Origin: Adiantum capillus-veneris
Taxonomy: Eukaryota > Streptophyta > Polypodiopsida > Polypodiales > Pteridaceae
Reading direction: 5' to 3'
NCBI GenBank assembly: GCA_014529385.2
Contig: CM043946.1
Span: forward strand, 15,765,077 to 15,829,076
Length of the DNA stretch: 64,000 nucleotides
Below, piece by piece: positions 22,638 to 33,799 of this stretch (positions are counted from its first letter, which is position 1; each line of letters starts with the position of its first letter). Below the pieces are notes generated by a model that made no database searches, had not been told where the DNA came from, and saw only the letters and a list, made by a program, of their open reading frames with translations. The position numbers and the translations under genes are program-made.

Positions 22638-23722
22638 AGCTACGCTTCACAGTAGTTTACTTTCCTGGGAAAAATTCGGTAGAGTTTCCCCTGTAAACTG
22701 ACCTCTGAACCAATATCAACCTGTCAAATGAACCAAGAAAGCTTCAGATTCTGCAGAAATTTTGGCAGAGTCTCCTTTGTAAAATGGCTCTGGTGTACTA
22801 AAAACAGACCAAAAAACAGCTCAAAAAACCACTGTCTCTCTAACGCTGTAAGCTGTGGGTAAACCTGTTCTGCACCTGTACTGTCTCTGACTGTCCTGTC
22901 ACTGTCCTGTAAGCATAGACTGCGATAATGCCTCAACGGAAGTAAAGCAAAGATGCAATCCCAACTGTCTAACTCATAGTCAATACATCCTAGCTGCCTA
23001 TCTAAGGGTGCTCGAGGGATCGCTCCAAGACGTGTATCACCGAAAGGATCTCAACATTCGAGAATCCCCCAGCTCAATAAAACCTCACTCGACCCTCAAC
23101 AAAGGCTGCAGTAAATCTGACAGTACATAGACTTCCCACAAAGTCATACATCCACAAATTTTCCACTATATGCTGTAACCGCTGCGGCAGTTGTTTGCTG
23201 CGTGACTCACAGCCAGCAAACCCTCAACAAACATACATCATCTCTGACAATACATCCCATGTGGAAGTACCTGCAATGTCAGGATGAAATCTGGAATATA
23301 AAGCAGCAAACACAAGCTACCTGATGAACTAGTGGATGTCGCCTACAGTCTGTGTGTAGATGCGCCGGTGTCGTATGTGACACGCCTCCAAGAACTGTGA
23401 GCCGTCCTTCGATGTGTAGAAACCCACAAATCAACACTCTGGGAGTGTCGATATCCTCAGAACCTGCAGTTGTAGGCCGAAAAACCCCAAATTTGCAGAG
23501 TCGGATCTGCACCAGCTGAGACCACGTAGTCGAAAATGGCCTACGCAGACCTTTGTCGAAGCCGAACGGTGGCCGAGATGACCTCAGAATGAAATTCTGA
23601 CAACACCAAGCCCTTCGGGGTCTCCCATGAGATTTAGGGCCGTGGCTTCGCCTGTTGAATTTCACTCCAATCTGAGTTGGTGACTCTAGCCTCTTGCAGT
23701 GCTGCCCCGAGCCTCGATCTGA
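22638..23722 (-). other. E2 leader region
   Basis: About 1.1 kb between primer site and Gag ATG, no convincing ORF, as expected for a 5' untranslated and packaging region. Confidence 0.6.
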
Positions 23723-23734
23723 GCTCTGATACCA
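23723..23734 (-). other. E2 primer-binding site (initiator tRNA-Met)
   Basis: The minus strand reads TGGTATCAGAGC, two bases inside the right LTR. This is the classic plant copia primer site. Confidence 0.95.
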
Positions 23735-23736
23735 GT

Positions 23737-23928
23737 TGAAGGAGTACGAGCGGAAGTGCGACGCAAGAGAGAGTGCGAGAAGAAGAGCACGAAGATATGG
23801 TGAACTCGCTCTACTGTAATGTGTAGAGAATTGTGAGTTCTTAATAGGTTTTTACAAAAGAATATGTGTACATACCTGGCGGCCCGCCCACTTACCTGGG
23901 CGACCACATTGGGCTTTATACCCCAACA
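23737..23928 (-). repeat. E2 5' LTR
   Basis: 192 bp, TGAAGG...CCAACA, matching the left LTR. CTACA follows at 23929-23933, completing the duplication. Confidence 0.95.
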
Positions 23929-24340
23929 CTACATGAGTTCCAAATTGTATATTTCACACTACCATGATGCTTAGAAGCTGTAGAGATGCACACAATTGTA
24001 TGCATCTCATGGGCAGTCGGGCGGACATATTTTTGATGCCCTAGGTATAAAAGTGAAAGTTAGGTTATTTATCATTTATCATTTATCCTCATGAGAGTGG
24101 AGTTTTCATGGAAATCTTGTAGAAAAGGTGGAGATGAAGATGCTTGGAGTTGGAGCTTTCTCTTGTACTTTCACACTATCTATGGCATGCAATGGAAAGC
24201 TAAGTGCTCATGTTCTTCTGTCTCTTTGTCATTTGTGTGAATGGTGTGTAGCTAAGCATTAATTAGTCTCTAATTAGTGCTTTCCTTTCTTATTTATCTT
24301 CTTCTTCACTTGATTTGTGAGCTCATTGAGCTTTTTCTAA

Positions 24341-24384
<44 letters not shown>

Positions 24385-24675
24385 TTGGTGAGAGTGTGTA
24401 CCCACCACTGTCCTCTTGATTGGTGAGATTAGAGTAGGTTAGAGAGTAGGCATTCGATATCACTCTCCATTAGCATTGTACTCTCCTCTTCTTCACTGTC
24501 TTGATTAGGATCCTCTTCTTACACATTCTCTTGACTCCATGCCTCCGTGTAGTAGCTAGGTTTAGACCTGTCAGATTTTACCCAAGCTGAAAATCCGATT
24601 GCTTGATCTTGCAATGATGTCTCTTCTTGCTAGGAGCTGCTAGCTTTCTACTCTTGGGCTTATCTCTACCTTCAT
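23929..24675. other. Gene-free interval with (GT)n
   Basis: No supportable ORF. A (TG)n microsatellite lies at about 24342-24382. Confidence 0.6.
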
Positions 24676-25650
24676 CTATCTCTCTTTGCCTTTGTGAGAT
24701 TTCTTGTTTAGTCTCTGTATCCCTTTCTCCTTGTGCACTTTGTTGTCCAAAACATTCACATCTTGCTTATCCACACTAATGATATTAACCCTAGGGACTT
24801 CATCATTACCTAGTGAAGCTATTGGTAGAGGATTTTTACTTATAGATGGCTCTCTTTGACCATTGAATGGCCCCTGCCCCCTACCTCTACCAAACAATGG
24901 GTACATACCACCTCTTTCCCTAGGGATGTGGGCCACCTAGAGCATAATAGGATTCCTCCATGCAATTGTAACACCGGCAAGGCAACAATATAGCTCTACC
25001 TCTACCAACCCTTGGATTCCTTTATCCATCACACTTAAATGAAGCTCTTGCATTTGCTCAAATAAGTCTTTAACAATACATACCTAATGTTGAGGAACAC
25101 TTGCCATGCCACCTTGATTTTCTTGATTATCTACCTAGATTTCATCCCTCGAACTCTAGAGCAAGCCAAGGAACATTGATTCATACCTTAACATGCCTTG
25201 CTCAATATTCTTCTTGATTTTCTATGGGCTCTTGAAGTCCACCTTTTCTTGCACTTTAAGATCCAGACATGCCATGGATTTTTCCAATTTGAAATACTCC
25301 TCGTTGGACAATTGCATAGAGGTTGCTAACTTTGTCCATCATTCTTCAAAACAATTAAGGAAAACACCAAATTCTTTGCTTACACCTTGCTTTAAAGCCT
25401 TCATTGTCATGTCCATGTCAACAGATAATACTTCCTTACAAAATTCGTGCAAGAAGGGGGTGCACAGAGCCGGCCATTCTTGCCTTGGTTCACCTTCGAA
25501 AGCAGCAAACCATACCTTTGCTTTGCCACACGCCAACCATGGAACCGTCTGCATCTTGCTATCTTTGTTTGGCATACACAGTGATAGCATATTCAAATCA
25601 AAATTGGCAGCTATTTCTTCTACATTTAGCCGCGGCATGCCCCATCTTCC
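24676..25650 (-). pseudogene. Gag-like relic
   Basis: The 25638-25339 frame contains WLACGKAKVWFAAFEGEP, FLHEFCKEVL and GVFLNCFEE, the tryptophan/phenylalanine-spaced helical pattern of a Retrotrans_gag domain. After a stop the reading continues with WTKLATSMQLSNEEYFKLEK. Further on, at 24936-24676, VAHIPRERGG precedes a glycine/arginine-rich stretch, where a degraded second knuckle (CGK.GHIPRE-like) may be. Stops are frequent. No RT or integrase follows, because E2 begins to the left. Confidence 0.5.
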
Positions 25651-27036
25651 ACAATATATACATTCTTTAAGTCTCCAACAATCCTTTTTAAATTTTTTGG
25701 GCTTGTATCATTTCTTGACACATGCAACTAAATGCAATGCTAAAAAATAATGTTGAAAATGATCTAATGCAGCTGCTAATGCCAATGCCCCTCCCTTTGA
25801 AGTGAATTTCCTCCTTTTCTCTCCCATTATGCCTTGAAATGGTCTAAGCATTTGGATTTTCATCCCAAAGCCAATGTCTTAACTTTGTACAATTGCATAT
25901 GATAATATCCTCAATGATGGATGTATAAATATACATGATGTTGTGCTTGGATGCAAAGAAATTTGGCTTTGAATTACAAGAAATTTGGAGAGAGAGAGAA
26001 TTCTTTTTCCTTTGCTTGAATTTTTGGTAAAGCTTGAGAAAGTCTCCTTCTTTGAATGCTTGGTGAATCGTTTTGAGACTTGGAAAATCCCCTTTTGAAG
26101 CTTGTTTGGATGCCCTCTTGAAGCCCTTGGTTGAAGCCTTTTAAGAGCTCTTTTTGAGGATCTCCCTGCTATGGGAATAATCCTTTAATAGGGGCCAAGC
26201 TCTAGCTATGAAATGTGGGAAACTTCCCTTTAATACTTATGTGAGAGCACGGGAGTGCTCCCCTATATAGGTAGATCTTGGTGATTACAAACAGGGGGAA
26301 GTGTGTGTGGAAATTGTTGTCTACAAAGCCAAAAACATATTAGGGCTGATTTAATAAAAATTCGATTCTAGATTATTGTCAACCTTAAAAGGCTTGTGTG
26401 TAGGGGTAAGCCAACTAATAGATTTGCCTCCACTTATAGTGGACATAGGATCCACCTTTGCATCCATCCAACTTGCCTCAATATAGCGTACGGGGTTTGA
26501 GATCCCCTCCCCCACAGTTTCTCCTTCTTTAGTGAGTTGACCATCTTGTGTTGTACACTTGATTGTGTGAGGGGTGCCAACAAACAAACATTTATGCTCG
26601 GCTTACATTGTGCTTCACACAAGCACATACATCCAAAAATAGCATGAATTGGGAATTGAAATTGGGGGGGTTTCCTAGCTTGGAGTTTAGGGCTTGAAGG
26701 CTCTATGCAAAATCCTTGATGAACACTTCCTCCTCATGCAATCATTGTAATGATTCAAGGCTTGAAAAGTGAGTCACTTAGAAGAACAAATAGAGAAGTA
26801 ATAACACAAAAATCAATGTTAAATGAAACTTAAGTGCTCACACTAATTTTCTATCAGTCATGTCTTCCTCTCATAGATGAGAGTAGTGGCTTGCAATGAA
26901 TGCACACAAAATCTAAGAGATTTGCAACATGATTTTGTAGATGATTGGTACTAATACTTGATAGAAAAAGAGAGGGATCAAGTGTCTAATTAAAGGAGAG
27001 AGATTAGGGATTCATAGTCCTAGGTGCGTACCATCG
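25651..27036 (-). other. Probable leader of the gag relic, no clear gene
   Basis: Open frames such as 26587-26351 (78 codons, minus) have no recognisable domain. I read the stretch as non-coding leader between a primer-site-like sequence on the right and the gag relic on the left. Confidence 0.35.
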
Positions 27037-27049
27037 GATCTGATACAAA
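27037..27049 (-). other. Degenerate initiator tRNA-Met primer-site-like sequence
   Basis: The plus strand ATCTGATACAAATTGAAAGG resembles the GCTCTGATACCA-(spacer)-TG junction seen at the right LTRs of E2 and E4. If real, an LTR begins at 27050 and extends right through the GA repeat. I could not find the matching left LTR. Confidence 0.35.
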
Positions 27050-27137
27050 TTGAAAGGATTAGGGGGGATTAGCAAGTCTAGCATTCATGGTAGCACACTT
27101 GATAATCAAACTTATTATTACACTATTTATGTAATGC

Positions 27138-27138
<1 letters not shown>

Positions 27139-27201
<63 letters not shown>
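27139..27201. repeat. (GA)n microsatellite
   Basis: Uninterrupted AG dinucleotides for about 62 bp. Confidence 0.95.
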
Positions 27202-27203
<2 letters not shown>

Positions 27204-28180
27204 ATGTGTGTTTAGACTTAAATGATAAGTTTATTAATAGTAAAATAAAAACATGTTAGAAGTGTACAAGAAATGGCTAGTTATATAATTGCTGCAAGTG
27301 GCTAGGTGCACCTCTCAAGGGTCACATAGGTATCATTCCCAAGGGTCAAGGGGTGACTCCCAAAGGTCAAGAGTGGCTCCATGATTGAAATATGTTTTTG
27401 AGCTCTTGTGAAACTCACCTGCCAGGTGTACTAGACCATGTACCCTCACATGGTCTATGATGACTAAATTGAATGTGGGATACCTTTTTGAACAATGTGC
27501 AGCTCACCTACCAAGTGTACTTGACCATGTACCCTTACATCTTCATATGATGACTAGGCTATCGATTATGAAGAGATGGTTCATACACCAACTATTGGTA
27601 TAGGCCAAAGGTCACAATCCCAATAGATTGGCATCTCCTTCCTTCTAAGTTGCCAATCTTATTGCCCTTTTTGAGGTCCTTGTCATTTTATCTTCCCTCT
27701 TTTTCTTCTCCTTGATACTAGCCTTGTTGTTTTATGATGTTTCCAAATATGCCACCAGCAAATGCTAGCATAGTGAGAAGTTAACCAACATACCAAAATG
27801 TCGGCCAAGGACATAGCTCGACCCACAGGCACATGGAAACAAATAAATGGTTGTCAATCACCTACTTGACCTTCTAATGACAATCATTACTCGAGGAAAC
27901 CAAATTCAGATATCCTATGTGCTTGTGATTGCAACAAAACCTATGACACTCATGCTATCTGAATCAAGATCAAAAGTCCTCGAATTGCCTCCCAACTCAC
28001 AAGGAATCATCTACCTACCAAGAGCTCACTACCTATGGACTCTCACCCTATATCCTACAAGTAACCATTTAGTGCAGTAATCGTGTATGAAGATAGATAG
28101 TCTATTATAGGTCATTGATTCTCAACATAGTGATCCTAATGTGTAGCTCTTCTTGTCATGAACCTACTGGTATGAAGAAA
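27202..28180. other. No gene recognised
   Basis: Short frames only. Two similar sentences (…CTCACCT(G/A)CCA(G/A)GTGTACT(A/T)GACCATGTACCCT…) near 27415 and 27506 suggest an old ~90-bp local duplication. Confidence 0.5.
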
Positions 28181-28359
28181 TCCCAAAACAGATAGATAGT
28201 TTGCAAGACAACTCACTCAGAAGCTCGTGGGAGCTCGCTTCGTACGGAACCAAAATCTCGCAAGCTCGCCGTTGGTGAATAGCCCTCACCATTGCTAACT
28301 CATTGGTGGTGTTGCCTTTGCAATGGATGCTCCATAGCGCATGCAAAGAATAGATAAGA

Positions 28360-28360
<1 letters not shown>

Positions 28361-28398
<38 letters not shown>
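28361..28398. repeat. (CT)n microsatellite in the E3 LTR
   Basis: An uninterrupted CT run. E1, E3 and E5 all carry CT/CA tracts in their LTRs. Confidence 0.95.
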
Positions 28399-28400
<2 letters not shown>

Positions 28401-28603
28401 CACACAATCATGACACACAGTAGACAAAAGATTGATTAAAAATCCTCCTTAGGGTTGCAAAACTTTTTCTTTTATACATTCCTCTTGAGAGGTACATTAT
28501 CATCAAAAATAATTTCTCCTTTAATACAAAAGGTTTTGCTTGTCCATCAAAATATAATATTATAAAAAATGGGCGATTCTTCTTGATGTTCGTCCGGTTA
28601 ACA

Positions 28604-28616
28604 CTCCCCCCCTCCG
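28604..28616 (-). other. E3 polypurine tract
   Basis: The minus strand reads GGAGGGGGGGAG immediately followed by TGTTAACC, the same LTR start as E1 (TGTTAACCC). This defines orientation and the LTR edge. Confidence 0.65.
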
Positions 28617-28820
28617 AGTCCATGTCATCCCTGACATGATTGATCCATGTGTTCTTCAAATCTGTAGTCTGATCCTTTGTTGCAACTTGTTGGGTGGGCT
28701 TAATAGAATCTTGGTGGCTTGATCATCTCTAAGTAAGATCCATATATGGTGTTGCCAATGATCAACATTGGTCAAAAGATCTTGCTATCATATGTGAAAA
28801 ATCCTATGTAGAAAGACTCC

Positions 28821-29558
28821 TTAAAGGCTTGCATGTGGAAGTTGAAAAAAAAACATCAGTCTTTGGTAGAAATAATGTAATATTTGTGGTGAGGGTTGGG
28901 TTGAGAGGTCATAAGACAACTTGAGTAGAGTATTGCCCATTAATAGTAGACTTGATTTTGTAGGTTTTTGTGGCATGAACACCTCAATATAGGCTAACAA
29001 AGGCTTGTAGATCTTCTTGAGCATCACGCACGTCACACCAAGAGAGCCAATAAAAAGCTTGATGATGCCCGTTAGGGGCTTCATCATGTAACTCCCACTT
29101 ATTGTCTCTCCTTCTTTGGGTGGTGGGAGCTTAGGATAGTTAAGCCAGCTTGGACGCCTCTGCAAAAGCCACACATGGTCCTTCCATGTCTGCATACTTG
29201 ATACTGTGCAGAAGAAGAAATCAACTTGTATGGACTTTGGTGCATCGATGAGGCATACTAGGTACGATGTGTACTTTGTAACCCATCCTTTTGTACACTT
29301 TGGCAGCGAGTCCACTATCTTCTTGGAGACTACTTGATCTTTGATGTCACCTTCAAAGAGTGGTGTCATCTCCATTGCTTGAATTCGTTTCTTTATGGTG
29401 AGCTCTTCATATTTAAGAAATGAGTAAGGTAGGGATGGTTGCATCCACTCTTCTCTGATTACATTCGTATCTAGCCTTAGCATACCCACAGAGTATAGCA
29501 TCCTTTGCTCCCATTCTATCCTTCTTTTGACACCATCTTCAGTGGCTTGCTCTATCAA
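28821..29558 (-). pseudogene. E3 ORF, unrecognised (245 codons)
   Basis: A frame of 245 codons with many aromatic and charged residues but no motif I recognise. The sequence (for example RIEWEQRMLYSVG, GWVTKYTSYLVCLIDAPKS) does not look like Gag, protease or polymerase. It follows the coiled-coil block and ends about 200 bp from the purine tract, so it is the last coding part of E3. Confidence 0.45.
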
Positions 29559-29606
29559 ACTCTGGAAATGGGTCTCGTCCTTTGTTGTCCGCTTTTACCC
29601 TTCTTC

Positions 29607-30222
29607 TCAAATTTGTGGAGGTATCTCCATCAGTATGGGTTCCTCAGAGCTGTTTGTAATCTCCATCAGCTCTTGTTGGGCATTGACTCTTGAGTCACTT
29701 GGACCTAGATTTGTAGCTTGACCCCTTGCTCTCTCCACCCCTTGTCTCAATTCTGAAAGTTTTTGATGTGCCAGCTTCTCTCTTTTTGTAGATTCTTTTG
29801 CATTATTGGCTAAAAGCTCTTGCAACATTTTTAATTGGCGCTTCAATTGGTTGTTCTCTTCTTGGAGTTGTCACTGCTCTTCTTTGAGTCGTTCTTTAGT
29901 TGCCAAGGAGCCTTCTGTAATGTGAACTCTTTGTCTTTGGTCTAACTTCAAGTTCTTTTGAACTTAGTGATCTAAGCTTTCGAGGCTTGTACAGCCTGGC
30001 TTTCCACTCCGCACTTGCTCTTACAGTTCTTGGGGTTGCTCTTAGGCTTTGTATGGTCAATTCTTGGAGCTCTAATTTGCCTTTAAGCTCTATTAACTCG
30101 TTGCGAGACGCCTCAAGTTCATCTTTTGTTTTATCTTTCTCATCTTGCAGATCGGAAATCTCTTTAGATACCTCAACCATTTGGAGGGTGAGGTTATCCC
30201 TTTCCACTTCAACTTCTTTCAA
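29607..30222 (-). pseudogene. E3 coiled-coil ORF
   Basis: Two blocks (30222-29896 and 29846-29607) are rich in E, K, L and Q with heptad-like spacing, for example KDELEASRNELIELKGKLEL and RQLKMLQELLANNAKESTKR. A long coiled coil is likely. Stops and a frameshift separate the blocks. Coiled coils occur in LINE-type ORF1 and some Gag proteins, but I cannot assign this one. Confidence 0.5.
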
Positions 30223-30556
30223 GATCTTGCTTTGTGATTCCTGCTCTCTCTCTATGCTCTCTGCTCTTTAAATAGCTTTTTGGAGTTCTTTGGTGAGGTT
30301 GTCATGCTCTCCTATCAAGTTTTCCTCTCTCATATACTGAGCATGCTATATTCCTCAACCATTGTGAGAGATCTCATTCTGATTCTATCCAATATTTGGT
30401 GGGTAGCTCTCAATCCTCTTCATTTGCTGCTACCACACTTTCTGCAACAACTGGCTTGGGTAGTGGTCCAACAAGGGGAACTTGTTGGCCCATGCTTAGT
30501 AGAAATACCATTGGAGGAGGACACCATGGGTTCTCTAAAGGTCTCCACCTTGGTAC

Positions 30557-30574
30557 AGGGGGGGGGGGGGGGGA
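30557..30574. repeat. Poly-G tract
   Basis: About 16 consecutive G within the coiled-coil/linker region of E3. Likely an assembly-sensitive homopolymer. Confidence 0.85.
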
Positions 30575-30705
30575 CTAGTACTCATCCCGATAATCTAAGT
30601 GATGATAAATGCAATTCCGATTCCCTTCTTTGAGTTTCTTGGTCTTGTGGCTTCTCATCGTCTTTCTTTGCAACCCCTGGGGAGATTAGGGTGCCATATA
30701 TAGCC

Positions 30706-31011
30706 TTAGAAAGTATATTTAGCTTTTATGAGATCTTCATAGGTGCATCTTTTGTTCTCTTCATTGTCCTTTGGGGTTTTCTCAGCCTCTAATGCCTTTT
30801 TTGGAGAATCTTTTTGTTGAGATGTTGAGGGTTTTGGGCTTGGAGGTTCTTGGGAGGATCTTGGGGGAGACACTGGTGTTGTTGTTCCACCTCCCTCTAC
30901 CTTGGACTCTCTTTCTTGTTCTTCATGTGCTTCAGGATGCTCTTGTAGCTTCCTCTTGACATCCTGAACTTCTTCAATGGTGAAGGGCTCCAGATTTTGT
31001 TGTTCTATCAC
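30706..31011 (-). pseudogene. E3 charged, proline-rich ORF fragment
   Basis: 101 codons, starting acidic (TIEEVQDVKRKLQEHPEAHE) and becoming proline/serine-rich (PVSPPRSSQEPPSPKPST). It is probably a disordered linker of the E3 protein between the conserved N-terminal block and the coiled coil. No domain. Confidence 0.4.
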
Positions 31012-31099
31012 CCTCTTAGACTCTTCATATCCTCAAATTTAATGGTAAAATTGATATTCTAATGGTTGTGAGGAGTTGCGGCCTATTTTTGTTGGATCT

Positions 31100-31986
31100 G
31101 GCACCCAATACTCCTTGAAATCACCCTTTAGTGCTCGCTCTACCTCGAACTACTCGATCAATCTCTCAATGTGGGCCGCCTTTTGACTGGTGATCTCTTT
31201 TGGTTTCTCTTCCCTACTCTACCAATGTACTTGGGTGTATCAATTCCCAAACCCACTACTTGTTCATGTATATTCTATGCATAATTCACATCCTTTCCCA
31301 CACTGCTCCTCAGAGCCCAAGTGAAGGTGGTGGGAATGTCATGACGTGAAGTAGTATACTTTTGTGGTCTGTAATTGAAAATACAGAAAAATTGGTTGTA
31401 CAATTTACAAATTGTGATGGCTCTTGGGTCCACCATGTTGTCAAAGATGGGGTTGGTTTTCTTTTGAGAGTATACCTCCAACATGTCTCTTCTTTCTTTG
31501 GTTGAGCTACCATCATTGTATACCCCGCATTTGCTATGAGTTGAGGTGTAAATATCACTTTTTTACTTTCCCCTCACGTGTAGTGAGGACTGCTTTGCCA
31601 TTTTTCTTGATTGTAGTAGTAAGCTCATAGACTCTTTGAAGATCAACACCTATCAGCACAGATGTAAAAAATCCATGTAGATCCACCCTTTCTAGGTGAT
31701 TGATGATGCATTCTTTTTTTGCATATTCAATGTGTTCTCGTGGAATCATTGGCACATCCACTACATTGCCTTGTGGATCTCGGAAGGTCCCTTGGTACAG
31801 CTTGATACCCTTTGCTTCTATAGTTTCTTCGTCCATCCATGCTTTTGTTGGCTTCAATGTTTCATTGGGAATTATGAAGGGGTCCGTCATTGCAATGATG
31901 TCTTTCAAGGAGAGTCTTTTCTTCTTTATTGGTGACTTACCGGCTTCCATTGATCCTGCATGCACTCCAAGTCCAAAAGTTAGCAT
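31100..31986 (-). pseudogene. E3 N-terminal ORF block
   Basis: The frame from 31986 (143 codons) includes KKKRLSLKDIIAMTDPFIIP, GTFRDPQGNVVDVPMIPREH and LIGVDLQRVYELTTTIKKNG. After a frameshift a second block (31558-31275) continues with KKTNPIFDNMVDPRAITICK and YTTSRHDIPTTFTWALRSSV. The look is that of a conserved folded domain of a plant repeat-encoded protein, but I do not recognise the family. It comes first after the palindrome array on the minus strand. Confidence 0.45.
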
Positions 31987-32120
31987 CTTTTAATAAATAT
32001 GGGAATTGATTAGCTTCTAGCTATCCAAATGATTTTGAAATTGAATCACAAGCTAATTATGGCCTAAGGATGTTGTGCAAGTTGAAACAAGTGCATTTGG
32101 ATGTTGATATTATGATGCGG

Positions 32121-33266
32121 GACATCATATGCGTATGATGTCTATGTGCTCAGAACAAGGTGAAAGTTTTCAGGTGCATAGCTTATTGCATGTATATCAT
32201 ACATATATGCGTGGAATTGGATTTGAACATGAAATGAGCAAGATTTTGGCTTATAATCTCTTTTAAGACTTTGAAATGGTAGAATGGCTATAATTGGTGT
32301 ATATGAGGGTCAAATGACTTGAAGCTTGTTGTATGGACTCATGAGCATATGATAAAAGCACAGGATAGGCCCAAACTACTTCAGATGGAAAATTTATCAC
32401 TTTGGGACATCATGCATGTATGATGTCTTTTGTGTTCAAATGACTTGATGCTCATATGGTAGAATGTACAGAGAATGCATATGGTCCGTATAGCATTAGA
32501 ATTGAATCTGAGCTTGAAATGGATGTCAAAAGCCAAGAATGGGATTTGTACGCTTAGAATTCTTTCATATTGGTAAAATACGTAAAATGATATCCAAACA
32601 CAATAAAAATTTGTTGGCAAGCTAATGAAGATGTGATAAAAGCACTGGGGTGTCAAAAATACAACAGAATGTCAAAATAAGGGTCTAGACATCATACGCC
32701 TATGATGTCTAGGCTAGCTTTTTTGGCTCAGACTTGATGTATAGCTTGCTTATGATGTGTACCTCACTTTGATGTGTTCAAAAGTGAATTTGGACAAGTA
32801 CTCATGTGCCCAAGGCCATAAAAGGTGATTTTGGCACTTGGATTTGTGAAATGAGGTGTATAATGACTAAAACATTCCATTCATGCTCAAACTTGGTGTA
32901 GAGGCTATAAATGACATGATATCTAAATAATCAAAATGCTAACAAGATCTCTATTTAATAGGTTTAGGCATCATATACGTATGATGTCTATTCTTGGAAA
33001 ACTAATATGAGAGCATTGTGGTATAATGTTTATTCAATGTGCATGCCTTGTGTAAAGTTTCCATGGGTTTGGAGCACTCCTTCTGTGGATAAGACCACAT
33101 ATTGCTTGAGGACTCCAACGGTTTTTGACCAAATGGTGGTTTCATGTTGTCATTGACATGAGACTTGGTATGTACGCTATAATAAGCATGATAAAGAGGT
33201 TGGTGTGGAAAAATTATACTTTGCATGTGTACAAAGGCCCATCAGACATCATACGTGTGTGATGTC
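32121..33266. repeat. Tandem array, five ~280-bp units each starting with a 22-bp palindrome
   Basis: The dyad GACATCATA.(4 nt).TATGATGTC, or a variant differing at a few positions, occurs at 32121, 32406, 32688, 32967 and 33245, spaced 285, 282, 279 and 278 bp. The sequence between dyads has diverged strongly, with only patches shared (for example GAATTGGATTTGAACATGAAATG / GAATTGAATCTGAGCTTGAAATG, and TGATAAAAGCAC), so the palindrome is the best-kept part. It lies upstream of the E3 ORFs. Confidence 0.9.
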
Positions 33267-33391
33267 TCTACATTCAACTTTAAAATTCATTAATTTATCT
33301 TAGAAACTCCTTGTTTGGTACTTTGGACTTTGAAGTCAATTTTTGCTCTTGGAGATGACTTTCCACGATAATTTCACTCGAGCTTGATCAT

Positions 33392-33497
33392 CTAAGCTTG
33401 TAGATGTTGTGGGACATCTTTCCATGCCGTCGGTGTATCCTTCGGCCTTACGGATTTCCTTTTTGATATCACTCTGAAAGCATCTTTTAGTTGGGTG
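33392..33497 (-). pseudogene. 3' half of an ORF split by E4
   Basis: On the minus strand the sequence left of E4, without one target-site copy, continues the frame of 38902-38683 for about 35 codons to a TAG at 33392. It is basic (SKRKSVRPKD). Function unknown. See the paired 5' half. Confidence 0.4.
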
Positions 33498-33724
33498 TGT
33501 TGGAATTAGGGTTGCAGAGAAACACACACAGCTTGGAGAAGACGAAGGAAGCTCAAGGCACACAATAGAGAGTGTGTTACTTAGTGTGCAATGGAAAGAT
33601 AGATAGCCCTAGAGTGATGGGTGTATATACAATGCACGGGGGAAAAAACCTCCTAAAGAAGGAAAAAATGCCCCGGCGGTCCTAGTGTGTTCACACACAT
33701 CACTACCACATGTATATGGTAACA
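33498..33724 (-). repeat. E4 3' LTR
   Basis: TGTTGGAATTAGGG...GGTAACA. It is nearly identical to 38456-38682. Confidence 0.93.
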
Positions 33725-33738
33725 AATCCCCCCTGGAG
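33725..33738 (-). other. E4 polypurine tract
   Basis: The minus strand CTCCAGGGGGGATT abuts the LTR start TGTTACC. Confidence 0.8.
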
Positions 33739-33799
33739 TGATGCGGTGAACGAGAGCTGGCACATGAGTAAAGGGAAGTGCCATGCCCTGAGGACAGGA

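Larger units (their letters stand above)
18824..23928 (-). mobile_element. E2: Ty1/copia LTR retrotransposon, 5.1 kb, defective
   Basis: Two 192-bp LTRs (18824-19015 and 23737-23928) are flanked by the identical pentamer CTACA on both sides, a clean target-site duplication. The primer site TGGTATCAGAGC (initiator tRNA-Met) lies beside the right LTR and a purine tract beside the left, so it reads on the minus strand. Gag-protease and RT-RNase H are recognisable. The integrase catalytic core is missing and at least two stops interrupt pol. E5 at the right edge is a close relative. Confidence 0.95.
28180..33497 (-). mobile_element. E3: LTR-type element without recognisable pol (boundaries uncertain)
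   Basis: An LTR end (GGTTAACA at 28596-28603) with an adjoining purine tract marks the 3' end of a minus-strand element. To its right lie a run of minus-strand ORFs (31986 to 28821) with coiled-coil character, then a palindrome array (32121-33266), then an ORF split by copia element E4. No protease, RT, RNase H or integrase motif was found. The left LTR boundary (about 28180) and the 5' end, somewhere beyond E4, were not resolved. It is a decayed non-autonomous element. Confidence 0.5.

Noticed and set aside
27037..27260. Full LTR of the gag relic
   Set aside because: A primer-site-like junction is present, but no second copy of the putative LTR was found in the window.
32121..33266. CRISPR array
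   Set aside because: Repeats are spaced 280 bp apart with related filler and lie in a plant genome; this is a tandem array of longer units, not repeat-spacer structure.
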